In this document: piece after piece, positions 43,340 to 51,736 of the stretch
Layout of the letters: the number at the start of each line of letters is the position of its first letter
How positions within the stretch are numbered: the first letter of the stretch is position 1
Assembly: GCF_028736035.1 (NCBI RefSeq)
Contig: NZ_CP117866.1
Span: 8,907,001 to 8,971,000 of the forward strand
Reading direction: 5' to 3'
DNA from: Streptomyces sp. T12
GTDB lineage: Bacteria; Actinomycetota; Actinomycetes; Streptomycetales; Streptomycetaceae
Length of the DNA: 64,000 bases
Translations under genes and position numbers: made by a program
Notes under the pieces: model-generated
Database searches by the model: none
Told to the model about the DNA's origin: nothing
What the model saw: the letters and a program-made list of their open reading frames with translations, nothing else

Positions 43340-44062
43340 CTAGGCGAGTTCGCGCAGCAGCTTGGGCAGCGCCGTGCCGATGGGTTCCCTTACGACCTCG
43401 TCGGCTCGGTCGTCGTACGGCGTCGGCTCGGCGTTGACGATGACGAGCCGGGCGCCGTGGTCGGCGGCGACGCCCGCGAGGCCGGCGGCGGGCTGGACCT
43501 GGAGGCTGCTGCCGACGGCGATGAACACCTGGCAGGCCTTGGTGATCGCGACCGCCTCGCCGAGGACCACGGGATCGAGCCGCTCGCCGAACATCACCGT
43601 CGCCGACTTGAGGATCCCGCCGCACTCCAGGCACGGCGGGTCGTCCTCGCCGGCCTCGACGCGCGCGAGGGCGTCCTCCATCGGACCGCGCGCATGGCAC
43701 TTCGTGCAGAGCACACTCCGTGCGCTGCCGTGCAGTTCGAGCACCTTGCGGGCGGGCATCCCGGCGAGCTGGTGCAGCCCGTCCACGTTCTGCGTGATCA
43801 CCCGCACCGGCACCCCGGCCCGCTCCAGCTCGGCCACCGCCCGGTGCGCCGCGTTGGGCTCGGCCTTGAGCGTCCGGTTCTTCCGCCGCATCTGCCACGA
43901 GCGCCGCCGGATCTCCGGATCGCCCATGTAGTACTCGTACGTCACGAGCTTCTCGGCCTCCGGATCCCGCCGCCACAGCCCGTTCGGCCCGCGATAATCA
44001 GGGATCCCGGAATCTGTGGAGATGCCTGCGCCACTGAGGATGGCTACGAGGGGCCTGTTCAT
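43340..44062 (-). CDS. Sirtuin (Sir2) NAD-dependent protein deacylase
   Basis: 240 residues. Seen: NAD loop AILSGAGISTDSGIPDYRGP (about 7-26), TQNVDGLHQLAG (about 93-104), catalytic His in LELHGSARSVLC (about 112-123), four zinc Cys (VLCTKCHARG and PPCLECGG), and MFGERLDP / AVGSSLQVQPAAG (about 162 and 187). It removes acetyl or longer acyl groups from Lys while producing O-acyl-ADP-ribose, for example to reactivate acyl-CoA synthetases. ATG 44062 is preceded by TACCCT 6 bases away (leaderless type). Note the nearby ADP-ribose-handling genes (macrodomain, Nudix, ADP-ribosylglycohydrolase). Streptomyces commonly has two sirtuins. Confidence 0.93.
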   Translation of the reverse strand: MNRPLVAILSGAGISTDSGIPDYRGPNGLWRRDPEAEKLVTYEYYMGDPEIRRRSWQMRRKNRTLKAEPNAAHRAVAELERAGVPVRVITQNVDGLHQLAGMPARKVLELHGSARSVLCTKCHARGPMEDALARVEAGEDDPPCLECGGILKSATVMFGERLDPVVLGEAVAITKACQVFIAVGSSLQVQPAAGLAGVAADHGARLVIVNAEPTPYDDRADEVVREPIGTALPKLLRELA

Positions 44063-44164
44063 GGGCCGAGGGTAGGACGCGCGACCGCCCTGGGGCGAGC
44101 GAGTAATCCCTCCACTCCCGGTTCGGGGTGGACAGCCGTATGGCTCCGAAGGAATCAGGACTCG

Positions 44165-44791
44165 TCAGTCCGTGACGACGGCGTCGCGGTGGATCCACTC
44201 GGGGCTGTGGGCCGCCTTGTACAGGAAGTCGGCGACGTCCGCGCGGCTGATCGTCGGGTTGCCCTTCATCGGGAGACGCTCGCCGACGAGGTAGCTGCCC
44301 TTGGCGGGGCCCTTGGTGAGCATGGTCGGGTAGACCAGTGTCCAGTCCAGGCCGCTGGAGCGGATCGCCTTCTCGGAGATCCCCTTGTTCGCGTAGATGT
44401 TACGGAGAAACGTGCTGTATATGACCTTCTGCACGGCGCTCGCCGACCGGTAGGTGTCACCCACACCGAACGAGGACAGCCACACCAGGCGGGATACGCC
44501 CTTTTCCTTGGCCGCGCCGATCACGGCCGCTGCGGCGCGGGTGAACAGGTCGTCGGCGCGCACGGATGTGCTCCTGCCGAGAGCCGAGATGACGACCTCC
44601 TGCCCGATCATGGCCTTCGCGACATCGTTGTGCGAGGTGGCGTCTCCGGCGACGACGGTGACCTGGTCTGCCAGATCGTCCAGCGCCTCCGGCCTGCGGG
44701 CCAGGACTGTGACCGTGTCGCCGGCCTCGATGGCCAGGTCGACGACGTGGCGACCGGTGGGGCCGGTCGCACCGAGGATCAAGAGCTTCAT
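44165..44791 (-). CDS. NAD(P)-binding atypical short-chain dehydrogenase
   Basis: 208 residues. Seen: KLLILGATGPTGRHVVDLAI with the Gly-rich dinucleotide loop GATGPTG (residues 7-13), EVVISALGRSTSVR (about 64-77), SRLVWLSSFGVGDT (about 99-112) and LDWTLVYPTMLTKGPAKG (about 148-165). This is the NAD(P)H-binding (NmrA/BlvrB-like) atypical SDR family; the active-site Tyr-x3-Lys of classical SDRs is not evident. ATG 44791 follows GAAGGATGC. It diverges from the regulator at 44967, which may control it. Substrate unknown. Confidence 0.85.
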   Translation of the reverse strand: MKLLILGATGPTGRHVVDLAIEAGDTVTVLARRPEALDDLADQVTVVAGDATSHNDVAKAMIGQEVVISALGRSTSVRADDLFTRAAAAVIGAAKEKGVSRLVWLSSFGVGDTYRSASAVQKVIYSTFLRNIYANKGISEKAIRSSGLDWTLVYPTMLTKGPAKGSYLVGERLPMKGNPTISRADVADFLYKAAHSPEWIHRDAVVTD

Positions 44792-44966
44792 GGAATGTGC
44801 ATCCTTCGTCAGGAAAGTGGGATGAGCCGGTACTCAGGCAAGGTCGGCCCGGTTCCGATCCAGGTCGCCACCGAGGCGGAATCTGTTGCTCATGGATGTG
44901 AGCCTGCGGCGCGCGTGCCCTTGGGGCGAGCTCGTGGCACCTTGCTGCCAACGGCACAATGGACGT

Positions 44967-45632
44967 ATGCCACAGGTCATGGAGCTCCGCGGTGATGTCG
45001 AGTTCTGGGCTCGGATCAAGCCCTTGGCGGAGTCGGACGACGTGGAATGGGTCCATATCGCCCGCGATCTCGACACCTGGCCCGGAGCCCGTGAGGCCGC
45101 CCGCCGCCAGGCCCGCCGCGGCAGGGCACCCCGGGCACGCAAGCTGTACAGCCCCGCGGTTCTCGCCGACGAGCGCGACCGGGACGCTCTGCGGGAGATG
45201 GCTGCCCATGGCTTCCAGGTGCGGATCGCCACCGCTCCGCTCCCGCAAGGAACCGTCATCATCGACCGGCGGACCATGATCCTCACCGGGCCGGTGCCCT
45301 CCGCCCCGGCCGCTCAGGGCCCGCGCACCTACACCATGAGTGCCTCGCCTGCCTTGATCGGCGGGGCCTATGCGCTGTTCGAAGCCGCTTGGGAAAGTGC
45401 GGCCGACCTGGCCACGTTCCTCGATTCAAGACGGCCCCGCATGGATGACCAGACCTCCAAGGTGCTGCACGCCCTGTGCTCCGGCGCCACGGACGAGACA
45501 GCCGCACGGGAACTGGGCATGTCCCTGCGCACCTACCGTCGCCGGGTCGCGGAGCTGCTCGTCGGCCTCGACGCGGCCTCACGTTTCCAAGCCGGTGTAC
45601 GTGCGGGGGAGTTGGGCCTGATCCGCCGCTGA
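44967..45632 (+). CDS. LuxR-type HTH regulator, shortened relative of TrmB/PLD-domain regulators
   Basis: 221 residues. Seen: an alpha/beta domain (about 10-125; VHIARDLDTWPGAREAARRQ, KLYSPAVLADERDRDALREM, TVIIDRRTMILTGPVPS) like the PLD-type C-terminal half of TrmB-like regulators, then a LuxR-type HTH (about 155-210; VLHALCSGATDETAARELGM, SLRTYRRRVAELLVGLDAAS). Most Streptomyces relatives are about 100 residues longer and begin with a TrmB winged helix; that part is missing, and no remnant is visible upstream. ATG 44967 or 44979 could start translation. It is divergent from the SDR gene, suggesting local control. Confidence 0.75.
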   Translation: MPQVMELRGDVEFWARIKPLAESDDVEWVHIARDLDTWPGAREAARRQARRGRAPRARKLYSPAVLADERDRDALREMAAHGFQVRIATAPLPQGTVIIDRRTMILTGPVPSAPAAQGPRTYTMSASPALIGGAYALFEAAWESAADLATFLDSRRPRMDDQTSKVLHALCSGATDETAARELGMSLRTYRRRVAELLVGLDAASRFQAGVRAGELGLIRR

Positions 45633-45757
45633 TCGACACGGCGCGGGACGAGCCGGTGCGCAGGGTGAGCGCGGCGACCGACGCGACGATCGACCGGCGA
45701 CGCCCCGCACCGGATGCGAAGCCCCGGGACGTCGAGGGCTGATCCCGCCCCGCCGCC

Positions 45758-45777
45758 GGTCACCCCACCCGGTGACC
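45758..45777. terminator. Bidirectional hairpin at the end of the Nudix gene
   Basis: GGTCACC (45758-45764) and GGTGACC (45771-45777) form a 7-bp stem with a 6-base loop that overlaps the Nudix stop codon. The gene at 44967 ends 126 bases earlier. The intervening 45633-45757 shows no gene. Confidence 0.45.
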
Positions 45778-46254
45778 GTTCTCCAGTTCCGCAGTCCCCC
45801 CGCCGCCCGAGAGGACGTCCAGGGCGGCCAGGACACGGCGGCCCAGGGCGCCGGGCAGATGACCGGTGATCTCCTCGCGCGGGACCAGCCGCCAGGACAG
45901 CAGCTCCTCCTCCTGCAACCGGATCGCCTTGAAGTCGTCCTCGCCGAGGACCCCGCCGTCGTACAGGTACGCCACCAGCGGCGGCCGCCCCGTCCCGTGC
46001 ACCCAGTCCACCGCGAGCAGCGGGCCCAGCTCGCGGTCGAGGCCGATCTCCTCGGCCGTCTCACGGCGCGCGCCCTGCCGTGGGGTCTCACCGTCGTCGG
46101 ACTCGATCGTGCCGCCCGGAAGCGCCCAGCCCTCACGGTAGTTGGGCTCCACGAGCAGCACGCGGCCTTCCTCGTCACGGAAGAGGGCAGCGGCCCCGGC
46201 GAGGACGCGGGGGAGACCCGCGATGTACGTGGCGAAATCTGGCGTGGTGGTCAT
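45760..46254 (-). CDS. Nudix hydrolase
   Basis: 164 residues. Seen: VEPNYREGWALPGGTIESDD (about 35-54) and the Nudix box continuation ETPRQGARRETAEEIGL, with the REx2EE metal cluster intact; the first half of the box has two extra residues between the Gly and the first Glu. It cleaves nucleoside diphosphates linked to another moiety (for example ADP-ribose, NADH or damaged nucleotides). ATG 46254 has TACCCT 6 bases upstream and no ribosome site, so it is probably leaderless with its own promoter, although it also follows the ADP-ribosylglycohydrolase gene by 40 bases on the same strand. ADP-ribose is therefore an attractive candidate substrate. Confidence 0.88.
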   Translation of the reverse strand: MTTTPDFATYIAGLPRVLAGAAALFRDEEGRVLLVEPNYREGWALPGGTIESDDGETPRQGARRETAEEIGLDRELGPLLAVDWVHGTGRPPLVAYLYDGGVLGEDDFKAIRLQEEELLSWRLVPREEITGHLPGALGRRVLAALDVLSGGGGTAELENGHRVG

Positions 46255-46294
46255 CGAGGAAGGGTAACCAGCCTGCCCGAACCGCGCCTCGGCC

Positions 46295-47419
46295 TCACGC
46301 CCCGCGCAGGGAAGCGTCCCCCCGGCGCACCGTCGCCTGGGCCTCCGCCGCCTCCACCTCCGCCAGCCGCACCGTCCGCTCCGCCAGCTCGCTGATCCGC
46401 ACCCCGTCGAACCCGAACACCGCACTGCGCACCGTGTCCTCCAGCGGCTCGGTCCACTGGCCCGGAATCGCCTGCGCCCCGGTCAGCACACCCGCCACCG
46501 AACCGGCCGTCGCCCCGTTGGAGTCGGTGTCCAGGCCGCCGCGCACGGTGAGCGTGATGGTGCGGGTGAAGTCGCCGTCGCCGTACAGGAGCCCGGCGGT
46601 GAGCACGGCGGCGTTCGGGATGGTGTGGATCCAGCCGAGCCCGGCGGTCTCCTCGGCGACCGTGGTCAGAGTGTCCTCCCAGGTCATCCGGGTGTCATGG
46701 AGCGAGACGACCCGGCGTACGGTGCGGGCGAGGCGGCTGCTCGCCGGGATGACGGCGAGCGCCTGGTCGACGGCCTGCCGGACCGTGGACGCCGTGAACG
46801 CCGCCGCGATCAGCGCCGCCGCCCACATCGCGCCGTACACCCCGTTGCCGGTGTGTGACAGCACCGCGTCCCGGCGGGCGAGGGAGGCGGCGCGGCGCGG
46901 GGCGCCCGGGCAGGTCCAGCCGTAGATGTCGGCGCGGATGAGGGCGCCGATCCACTCCTGGTACGGGTTGTCGTACGTGGCCGTCAGCGGCGGTTTCAGA
47001 CCGTTGGCGAGATTGCGGTACGCGGCCCGCTCCGCCGTGAAGGTCTGCAGGTACGGCAGCCGCAGCAGCCACAGGTCGCCGACCTGCTCGGTGCTGAAGC
47101 CGAAGCCGTGGGTCTCCAGCAGGTCGAGGCCGAGGATGGCGTAGTCGACGTCGTCGTCGCGGCAGCTGCCGTGGATCCGGCCGCGCACGCACTGGCGCCA
47201 CTCGGGGCGCAGCTCGAAGCCGTCGCTCTCGCTGATCGGCTCGGGCAGATAGTCGGTGAGGGGCAGGGCTGCGGCCTGCCGCAGATAGCGGTCGATACGG
47301 TCCCGCGTCCACAGGTCGCCCTGCTCGACCGGCTTGCCGAGCATGTTGCCCGCGATCCGGCCCAGCCAGCCTCCGAGGACGCGGTCGGCGAGCTCTGACT
47401 CAGTGCCCACAGGGGTCAT
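46295..47419 (-). CDS. ADP-ribosylglycohydrolase-family protein
   Basis: 374 residues. Seen: LGGWLGRIAGNMLGKPVEQG (about 15-34), CRDDDVDYAILGLDLLETHG (about 86-105) with the first metal Asp cluster, VLSHTGNGVYGAMWAAALIA (about 186-205), and GGLDTDSNGATAGSVAGVLTG (about 300-320) with the second metal Asp pair. These are the dinuclear Mg sites of the DraG/ARH family, which removes ADP-ribose from proteins or other acceptors. ATG 47419 (MTPVGTESELADRVLGG). It is divergent from glycerate kinase and followed by a Nudix gene, which may process the released ADP-ribose. Confidence 0.9.
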   Translation of the reverse strand: MTPVGTESELADRVLGGWLGRIAGNMLGKPVEQGDLWTRDRIDRYLRQAAALPLTDYLPEPISESDGFELRPEWRQCVRGRIHGSCRDDDVDYAILGLDLLETHGFGFSTEQVGDLWLLRLPYLQTFTAERAAYRNLANGLKPPLTATYDNPYQEWIGALIRADIYGWTCPGAPRRAASLARRDAVLSHTGNGVYGAMWAAALIAAAFTASTVRQAVDQALAVIPASSRLARTVRRVVSLHDTRMTWEDTLTTVAEETAGLGWIHTIPNAAVLTAGLLYGDGDFTRTITLTVRGGLDTDSNGATAGSVAGVLTGAQAIPGQWTEPLEDTVRSAVFGFDGVRISELAERTVRLAEVEAAEAQATVRRGDASLRGA

Positions 47420-47533
47420 AGGACCGGTTTACCCAATTCCGGCCGTGGTCGCTCGCGGTTCGGCGGCTCGCACAGGGGTTTCCCAGGGCGCTCGTACGTT
47501 GTTCCCACCTCCTTCTCAGGGTCCGGGCAGCGC

Positions 47534-47563
47534 ATGACGGCGGGGGCGTCCTCCGGTTAAGGT
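47534..47563 (+). promoter_or_regulatory. Candidate promoter of glycerate kinase
   Basis: ATGACG (47534-47539), an 18-bp spacer and TAAGGT (47558-47563) match the sigma-70-type consensus well, giving a leader of about 50 bases before the GTG at 47622. The rest of 47420-47621 holds only the divergent leader of the ADP-ribosylglycohydrolase gene. Confidence 0.5.
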
Positions 47564-47621
47564 CGCAGCGGCGCGACTGGCCTTGGCGTGCGCGAGGCCC
47601 GGAGAGCAAGGGGAAAATCAG

Positions 47622-48752
47622 GTGACACAGCGCGTGCTCATCGCCGCGGACAAGTTCAAGGGCTCGCTCACGGCCGTGCAGGTCGCCGAGCGGGTGACGG
47701 CCGGTCTGCGCCGGGTCGCGCCGGGCATCGAGGTCGAGGCCATGCCTGTGGCCGACGGCGGCGACGGGACCGTGGACGCGGCGGTCGCGGCCGGCTTCGA
47801 GCGGCGGGAGGTACGGGTCGCCGGGCCCCTCGGGCACGAGGTGACGGCGGCCTTCGCGCTGCGCGGCGACACGGCGGTCGTGGAGATGGCGGAGGCGAGC
47901 GGCCTGCAACGGCTGCCCGCGGGCGTCTTCGCGCCGCTCACGGCATCCACGTACGGCTCCGGCGAACTCCTGCGGGCCGCGCTGGACGCGGGCGCCCGCA
48001 CCATCGTGTTCGGCGTGGGTGGCAGCGCCACCACGGACGGTGGCGCCGGCATGCTGACCGCGCTCGGCGCGCGCTTCCTGGACGCCGACGGGGAGCCGGT
48101 GGGGCCGGGCGGCGGGGGCCTGGGTGACCTGGCCACCGCAGATCTTTCCGGCCTGGACCCGAGGCTGTCCGCCATCGACCTGGTGCTCGCCAGCGACGTC
48201 GACAACCCGCTGACCGGCCCGAAGGGCGCGCCGGCGGTGTACGGCCCGCAGAAGGGCGCCTCGCCGGACGACGTGGAGACGCTGGACGCGGCGCTCGCGC
48301 ACTTCGCGAAGATCCTGGAGGAGTCGGCCGGCCCCAAGGCGGCGGAGCACGCCGCCGCACCGGGCGCGGGCGCCGCCGGCGGCATCGGCTACGGCGCCCT
48401 CCTCCTCGGCGCCCGTTTCCGCCCCGGCATCGAGGTCATGCTCGACGTCCTGGGCTTCGCGCCCGCGCTCGACCGGGCTGACCTCGTCATCACCGGCGAG
48501 GGCTCCCTGGACGAGCAGACGCTGCACGGCAAGGCCCCGGCAGGCGTCGCGGCCGCCGCCCGCGCGGCCGGCAAGGAGGTCGTCGCGGTGTGCGGCCGCC
48601 TCGCGCTGGCGCCGGAGGCCCTCGGCCGGGCCGGGATCCGGCGGGCGTACCCGCTGACGGAGATCGAGCCGGACGTGGCCAAGTGCATCGCGGACGCGGG
48701 CCCGATCCTGGAGCGGTCGGCGGAGCGGATCGCGCGCGATTTCCTGAGCTGA
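47622..48752 (+). CDS. glxK: Glycerate kinase (GK type 1)
   Basis: 376 residues. Phosphorylates D-glycerate to 2-phosphoglycerate (type-1 family), connecting glyoxylate metabolism to glycolysis. Seen: RVLIAADKFKGSLTAVQVAE (about 4-23), MPVADGGDGTVDAAVAAG (about 44-61), IVFGVGGSATTDGGAGMLTA (about 128-147), LASDVDNPLTGPKGAPAVYG (about 189-208) and ADLVITGEGSLDEQTLHGKA (about 286-305), all signature blocks of the family. GTG 47622 (VTQRVLIAA) is preceded by CAAGGGG-type purines. Glyoxylate generated by the ethylmalonyl-CoA genes 4 kb downstream could feed this step through glycerate; that link is inference. Confidence 0.93.
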   Translation: MTQRVLIAADKFKGSLTAVQVAERVTAGLRRVAPGIEVEAMPVADGGDGTVDAAVAAGFERREVRVAGPLGHEVTAAFALRGDTAVVEMAEASGLQRLPAGVFAPLTASTYGSGELLRAALDAGARTIVFGVGGSATTDGGAGMLTALGARFLDADGEPVGPGGGGLGDLATADLSGLDPRLSAIDLVLASDVDNPLTGPKGAPAVYGPQKGASPDDVETLDAALAHFAKILEESAGPKAAEHAAAPGAGAAGGIGYGALLLGARFRPGIEVMLDVLGFAPALDRADLVITGEGSLDEQTLHGKAPAGVAAAARAAGKEVVAVCGRLALAPEALGRAGIRRAYPLTEIEPDVAKCIADAGPILERSAERIARDFLS

Positions 48753-48787
48753 GCCGACCACGGTACGTCCATCGAACATCGAACATC

Positions 48788-48821
48788 GAAGGGCCCCGAA
48801 CCAGTCGGTTCGGGGCCCTTC
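48788..48821. terminator. Bidirectional terminator between glxK and pssA
   Basis: GAAGGGCCCCGAACC (48788-48802) and GGTTCGGGGCCCTTC (48807-48821) form a perfect 15-bp stem with a 4-base loop between two converging genes. Just before it, CATCGAA is repeated three times in tandem (48770-48790). Confidence 0.85.
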
Positions 48822-48859
48822 GTGTTGTCGTACGACCGCTTACAGCCGCGTACGGCCGC

Positions 48860-49714
48860 TTACGGCAGCTGTGCCGCCCGCGCCTCACGACGGTTGTCGC
48901 GGAAGTTGTTCACCCGGCGGGCCGTGGCGAACAGCGGGATGACCGCGCCCATGACCAGCTGCAGCGCACAGCCCGTCTGGAGCAGCAGCTGGCCGCTGGG
49001 GGCACCGAAGGCCCAGGCGGCCAGGAGGCCCATCGCCAGGACGATCCAGGAGAGCATCGCCACCGCGAGACGGCCCCGCGGCTTCGGGTACTCGACCCGG
49101 CTCACCATGAGCCACGCCGTACCCAGGATCGCCAGCAGTGTCGCCACGAAGGGCAGCTCCAGCAGCACGATCGCGACCACCGTCAGCGCGCCGAACGGCG
49201 ACGGCATCCCCTGGAACATGCCGTTCGGAGGCGTCACACAGGAGAATCTCGCGAGCCGCAGCACCACCGCGAGCAGCACGACGATCGCGCCGACCGCCGC
49301 CACCCTCTGGTGCGCGTCGTCGGCGACCATGCCGTAGACCAGGACGAAGTACGCCGGAGCCAGGCCGAAGCTGATCAGGTCCGAGAGGTTGTCCAGCTCC
49401 GCGCCCATGGGGGAGGAGCGCAGCTTGCGCGCCACCAGGCCGTCGAAGAGGTCGAAGACCGCCGCGCACAGCATCAGGATGACCGCAGTGGCCGCGCTGT
49501 GGCGGGCCATGCCGGACTCCTGGCTTCCGGTGAGGGCCGGGATCAGGATGCCGGTGGTGGTGAAGTACACCGCCATGAAGCCGCACGTGGCGTTGCCGAG
49601 GGTGAGGGTGTCCGCTATCGACAAGCGAAGAGAAAGAGGCATCTCCTCCTCTTCGTCGACCTCGTCGGCCTCGGGCACCCAGCCCGGCTGGGTCTCAGGA
49701 TCAATCACGGTCAA
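48860..49714 (-). CDS. pssA: CDP-diacylglycerol-serine O-phosphatidyltransferase
   Basis: 284 residues, membrane protein with six to eight hydrophobic segments. Makes phosphatidylserine from CDP-diacylglycerol and serine. Seen: the CDP-alcohol phosphotransferase motif in FDLFDGLVARKLRSSPMGAE followed by LDNLSDLISFG (about 98-128), with the D-x2-DG-x2-AR-x8-G-x3-D-x3-D spacing complete. The N-terminus is acidic (EADEVDEEEEMP). TTG 49714 is chosen because GGGGTGA ends 6 bases upstream inside psd; GTG 49708 is an alternative. It overlaps the end of psd by 14 bases, so the two phosphatidylethanolamine genes are translationally coupled. Confidence 0.93.
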   Translation of the reverse strand: MTVIDPETQPGWVPEADEVDEEEEMPLSLRLSIADTLTLGNATCGFMAVYFTTTGILIPALTGSQESGMARHSAATAVILMLCAAVFDLFDGLVARKLRSSPMGAELDNLSDLISFGLAPAYFVLVYGMVADDAHQRVAAVGAIVVLLAVVLRLARFSCVTPPNGMFQGMPSPFGALTVVAIVLLELPFVATLLAILGTAWLMVSRVEYPKPRGRLAVAMLSWIVLAMGLLAAWAFGAPSGQLLLQTGCALQLVMGAVIPLFATARRVNNFRDNRREARAAQLP

Positions 49715-50357
49715 TGCGAGTCACCCCAGCCACGGTCTTCTGGCCGACCTCGACCGCGACCTCCACGCCCTCGGGCAGGTAGATGTCGACGCGCGAGCCG
49801 AAGCGGATCAGACCGATGCGGTCACCCTGCTCGACCTTCGTGCCCTGCGGGATGTACGGCACGATGCGGCGGGCCACCGCGCCGGCGATCTGGATCATCT
49901 CGATGTCGCCGAGTTCGGTGTCGAAATGCCAGACTACGCGCTCGTTGTTCTCGCTCTCCTTGTTGAACGCCGGAACGAACCCGCCGGGGATGTGCTCCAC
50001 GGACGTGACCGTGCCGGAGAGCGGCGCGCGGTTCACGTGGACGTTGAGCGGGCTCATGAAGATCGCGACGCGGGTGCGGCCGTCCTTCCACGGCATGATG
50101 CTCTGCACCACACCGTCGGCGGGCGAGATGACCCGGCCCTGGGCGATCTCGCGCTCGGGGTCGCGGAAGAACCACAGCATGCCCGCCGCGAGAGCGGTGG
50201 CGGGCACGGCAACGGCCTTGGCGACGCCGGAGCGGCGTGCGCGCAGCAGGCTGACGGCTGCGGTGGCGACGGTCGGGAGAAGCCACGGCGATGCTCCGCG
50301 CGCGAGGCGTACGCCGGCCCGGCTGTCGCGTGGTGCAGAGGTTTGGCTGTGGGGCAT
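49701..50357 (-). CDS. psd: Phosphatidylserine decarboxylase proenzyme (short type)
   Basis: 218 residues; converts phosphatidylserine to phosphatidylethanolamine. Seen: an N-terminal hydrophobic region (about 18-62, WLLPTVATAAVSLL), the active-site landmarks VISPADGVVQSIMPWKDG (about 75-92) and FMSPLNVHVNRAPLSG (about 100-115), and the self-cleavage/pyruvoyl site in LIRFGSRVDIYLP (about 182-194), where Gly-Ser is the expected cut. The short length is that of the phosphatidylserine-decarboxylase-related type common in actinobacteria. ATG 50357 (MPHSQTSAPRD). First gene of the psd-pssA pair. Confidence 0.93.
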   Translation of the reverse strand: MPHSQTSAPRDSRAGVRLARGASPWLLPTVATAAVSLLRARRSGVAKAVAVPATALAAGMLWFFRDPEREIAQGRVISPADGVVQSIMPWKDGRTRVAIFMSPLNVHVNRAPLSGTVTSVEHIPGGFVPAFNKESENNERVVWHFDTELGDIEMIQIAGAVARRIVPYIPQGTKVEQGDRIGLIRFGSRVDIYLPEGVEVAVEVGQKTVAGVTRIDRD

Positions 50358-50480
50358 GGATGACCTTCGTAGCGGATGATGCCGCGCGGTATCAGGGGAC
50401 GGCGGCTTTCCCGGGATCGTACCGGTCGCAGGCCACAACTGGGCAAGCCAGGAAGTCGAGTCGGCGGCTGAAGAGCGCTG

Positions 50481-50517
50481 ACGGGGTGTGATCTTCTTCT
50501 CCAAGAAAACACCCCGT
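50481..50517. terminator. Terminator of the ethylmalonyl-CoA operon
   Basis: ACGGGGTGT (50481-50489) pairs with ACACCCCGT (50509-50517), and inside the loop TTCTT (50494-50498) pairs with AAGAA (50503-50507), making a two-step hairpin 11 bases beyond the stop of the acyl-CoA dehydrogenase gene (50528). It probably also insulates the downstream psd gene. Confidence 0.65.
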
Positions 50518-50527
50518 ATACGGACAA

Positions 50528-51733
50528 TCAGCCCTGGAACCGATACTCTTCGAGCAACCTGCGACCAATGATCATTTTCTGGATCTCGGCGGTACCTTCA
50601 CCGATAAGCAGCATCGGAGCCTCTCGGTAGAGGCGCTCGATCTCGTACTCCTTGGAGAAGCCGTAGCCGCCGTGGATTCGGAAGGCATCCTCCACGACCT
50701 CCTTGCAGTACTCGGAGGCGAGGTACTTCGCCATCCCAGCCTCAAGGTCGTTTCGTTCCCCAGAGTCCTTTTTGCGTGCCGCGTTCACCATCATGGCATG
50801 CGCGGCCTCGACCTTGGTAGCCATCTCGGCCAGCTTGAACTGGATGGCCTGGTGCTGGGCGATCGGCTTGCCGAAGGTGTGCCGCTGCTGGGCGTACTGG
50901 ACACCCAGCTCGAACGCACGCTGAGCGACGCCGCAGCCACGCGCCGCCACATTGACGCGCCCGACCTCGACGCCGTCCATCATCTGGTAAAAACCTCGGC
51001 CCGTTTCGCCACCGAGCACCCGATTGGCCGGAATTCGCAGGCCGTCCATGATGAGCTCGGTCGTGTCGACGCCCTTGTAACCCATCTTGTCGATCTTGCC
51101 CGGGATGGTGAGGCCGGGGCGGACCTCGCCGAAGCCGGGCTCCTTCTCGACGAGGAAGGTGGTCATCGACTTGTGGGGCGCGGTGCCCTCGGGGTGTCCT
51201 TCGTCACTTCGGACGAGGACGGCGACCAGACTTGACGTTCCGCCGTTCGTCAGCCACATCTTCTGGCCGTTCAGGACGTACTCCTCGCCGTCCTTCACCG
51301 CCTTCGACGTGATGGCCGACACATCGGAGCCCAGGCCCGGCTCCGACATCGAGAAGGCGCCGCGGATGTCGCCGGCCGCCATGCGGGGCAGGAAGTGGTC
51401 CTTCTGCTCCTGTGTGCCGTGCTGCTTGAGCATGTACGCCACGATGAAGTGCGTGTTGATGATGCCGGAGACCGACATCCAGCCGCGGGCGATCTCCTCG
51501 ACGCACAGGGCGTACGTCAGGAGCGACTCGCCCAGACCGCCGTACTCCTCGGGGATCATCAGGCCGAAGAGGCCCAACTCCTTGAGGCCGTCGACGATCT
51601 GCTGCGGGTACTCGTCGCGGTGCTCCAGCTCGGTGGCGACCGGGATGATCTCCTTGTCCACGAAGTCGCGGACGGTGGAGAGGATCTCCTGCTGAATGTC
51701 GGTCAGACCGGCGGTCTGGGCGAGACGGGCCAT
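50528..51733 (-). CDS. mcd: Acyl-CoA dehydrogenase, probable methylsuccinyl-CoA dehydrogenase
   Basis: 401 residues. In this operon the expected reaction is (2S)-methylsuccinyl-CoA to mesaconyl-CoA with FAD. Seen: an N-terminal helical domain (LGLFGLMIPEEYGGLGESLL, about 52-71), FAD-binding SEPGLGSDVSAITSKAVKDG (about 135-154) and MWLTNGGTSSLVAVLVRSDE, and the C-terminal helical domain ending with GYGFSKEYEIERLYREAPML then LIGEGTAEIQKMIIGRRLLE. Known: the Rhodobacter enzyme of this pathway has an N-terminal extension (about 150 residues) that is absent here. ATG 51733, 3 bases after the hydratase stop. Last gene of the operon, followed by a terminator. Confidence 0.85.
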   Translation of the reverse strand: MARLAQTAGLTDIQQEILSTVRDFVDKEIIPVATELEHRDEYPQQIVDGLKELGLFGLMIPEEYGGLGESLLTYALCVEEIARGWMSVSGIINTHFIVAYMLKQHGTQEQKDHFLPRMAAGDIRGAFSMSEPGLGSDVSAITSKAVKDGEEYVLNGQKMWLTNGGTSSLVAVLVRSDEGHPEGTAPHKSMTTFLVEKEPGFGEVRPGLTIPGKIDKMGYKGVDTTELIMDGLRIPANRVLGGETGRGFYQMMDGVEVGRVNVAARGCGVAQRAFELGVQYAQQRHTFGKPIAQHQAIQFKLAEMATKVEAAHAMMVNAARKKDSGERNDLEAGMAKYLASEYCKEVVEDAFRIHGGYGFSKEYEIERLYREAPMLLIGEGTAEIQKMIIGRRLLEEYRFQG

Positions 51734-51736
51734 GGC

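Noticed and set aside
48590..49966. Plus-strand 458-codon frame over pssA
   Set aside because: Shadow of the pssA/glxK genes and crosses a strong terminator; no protein features.
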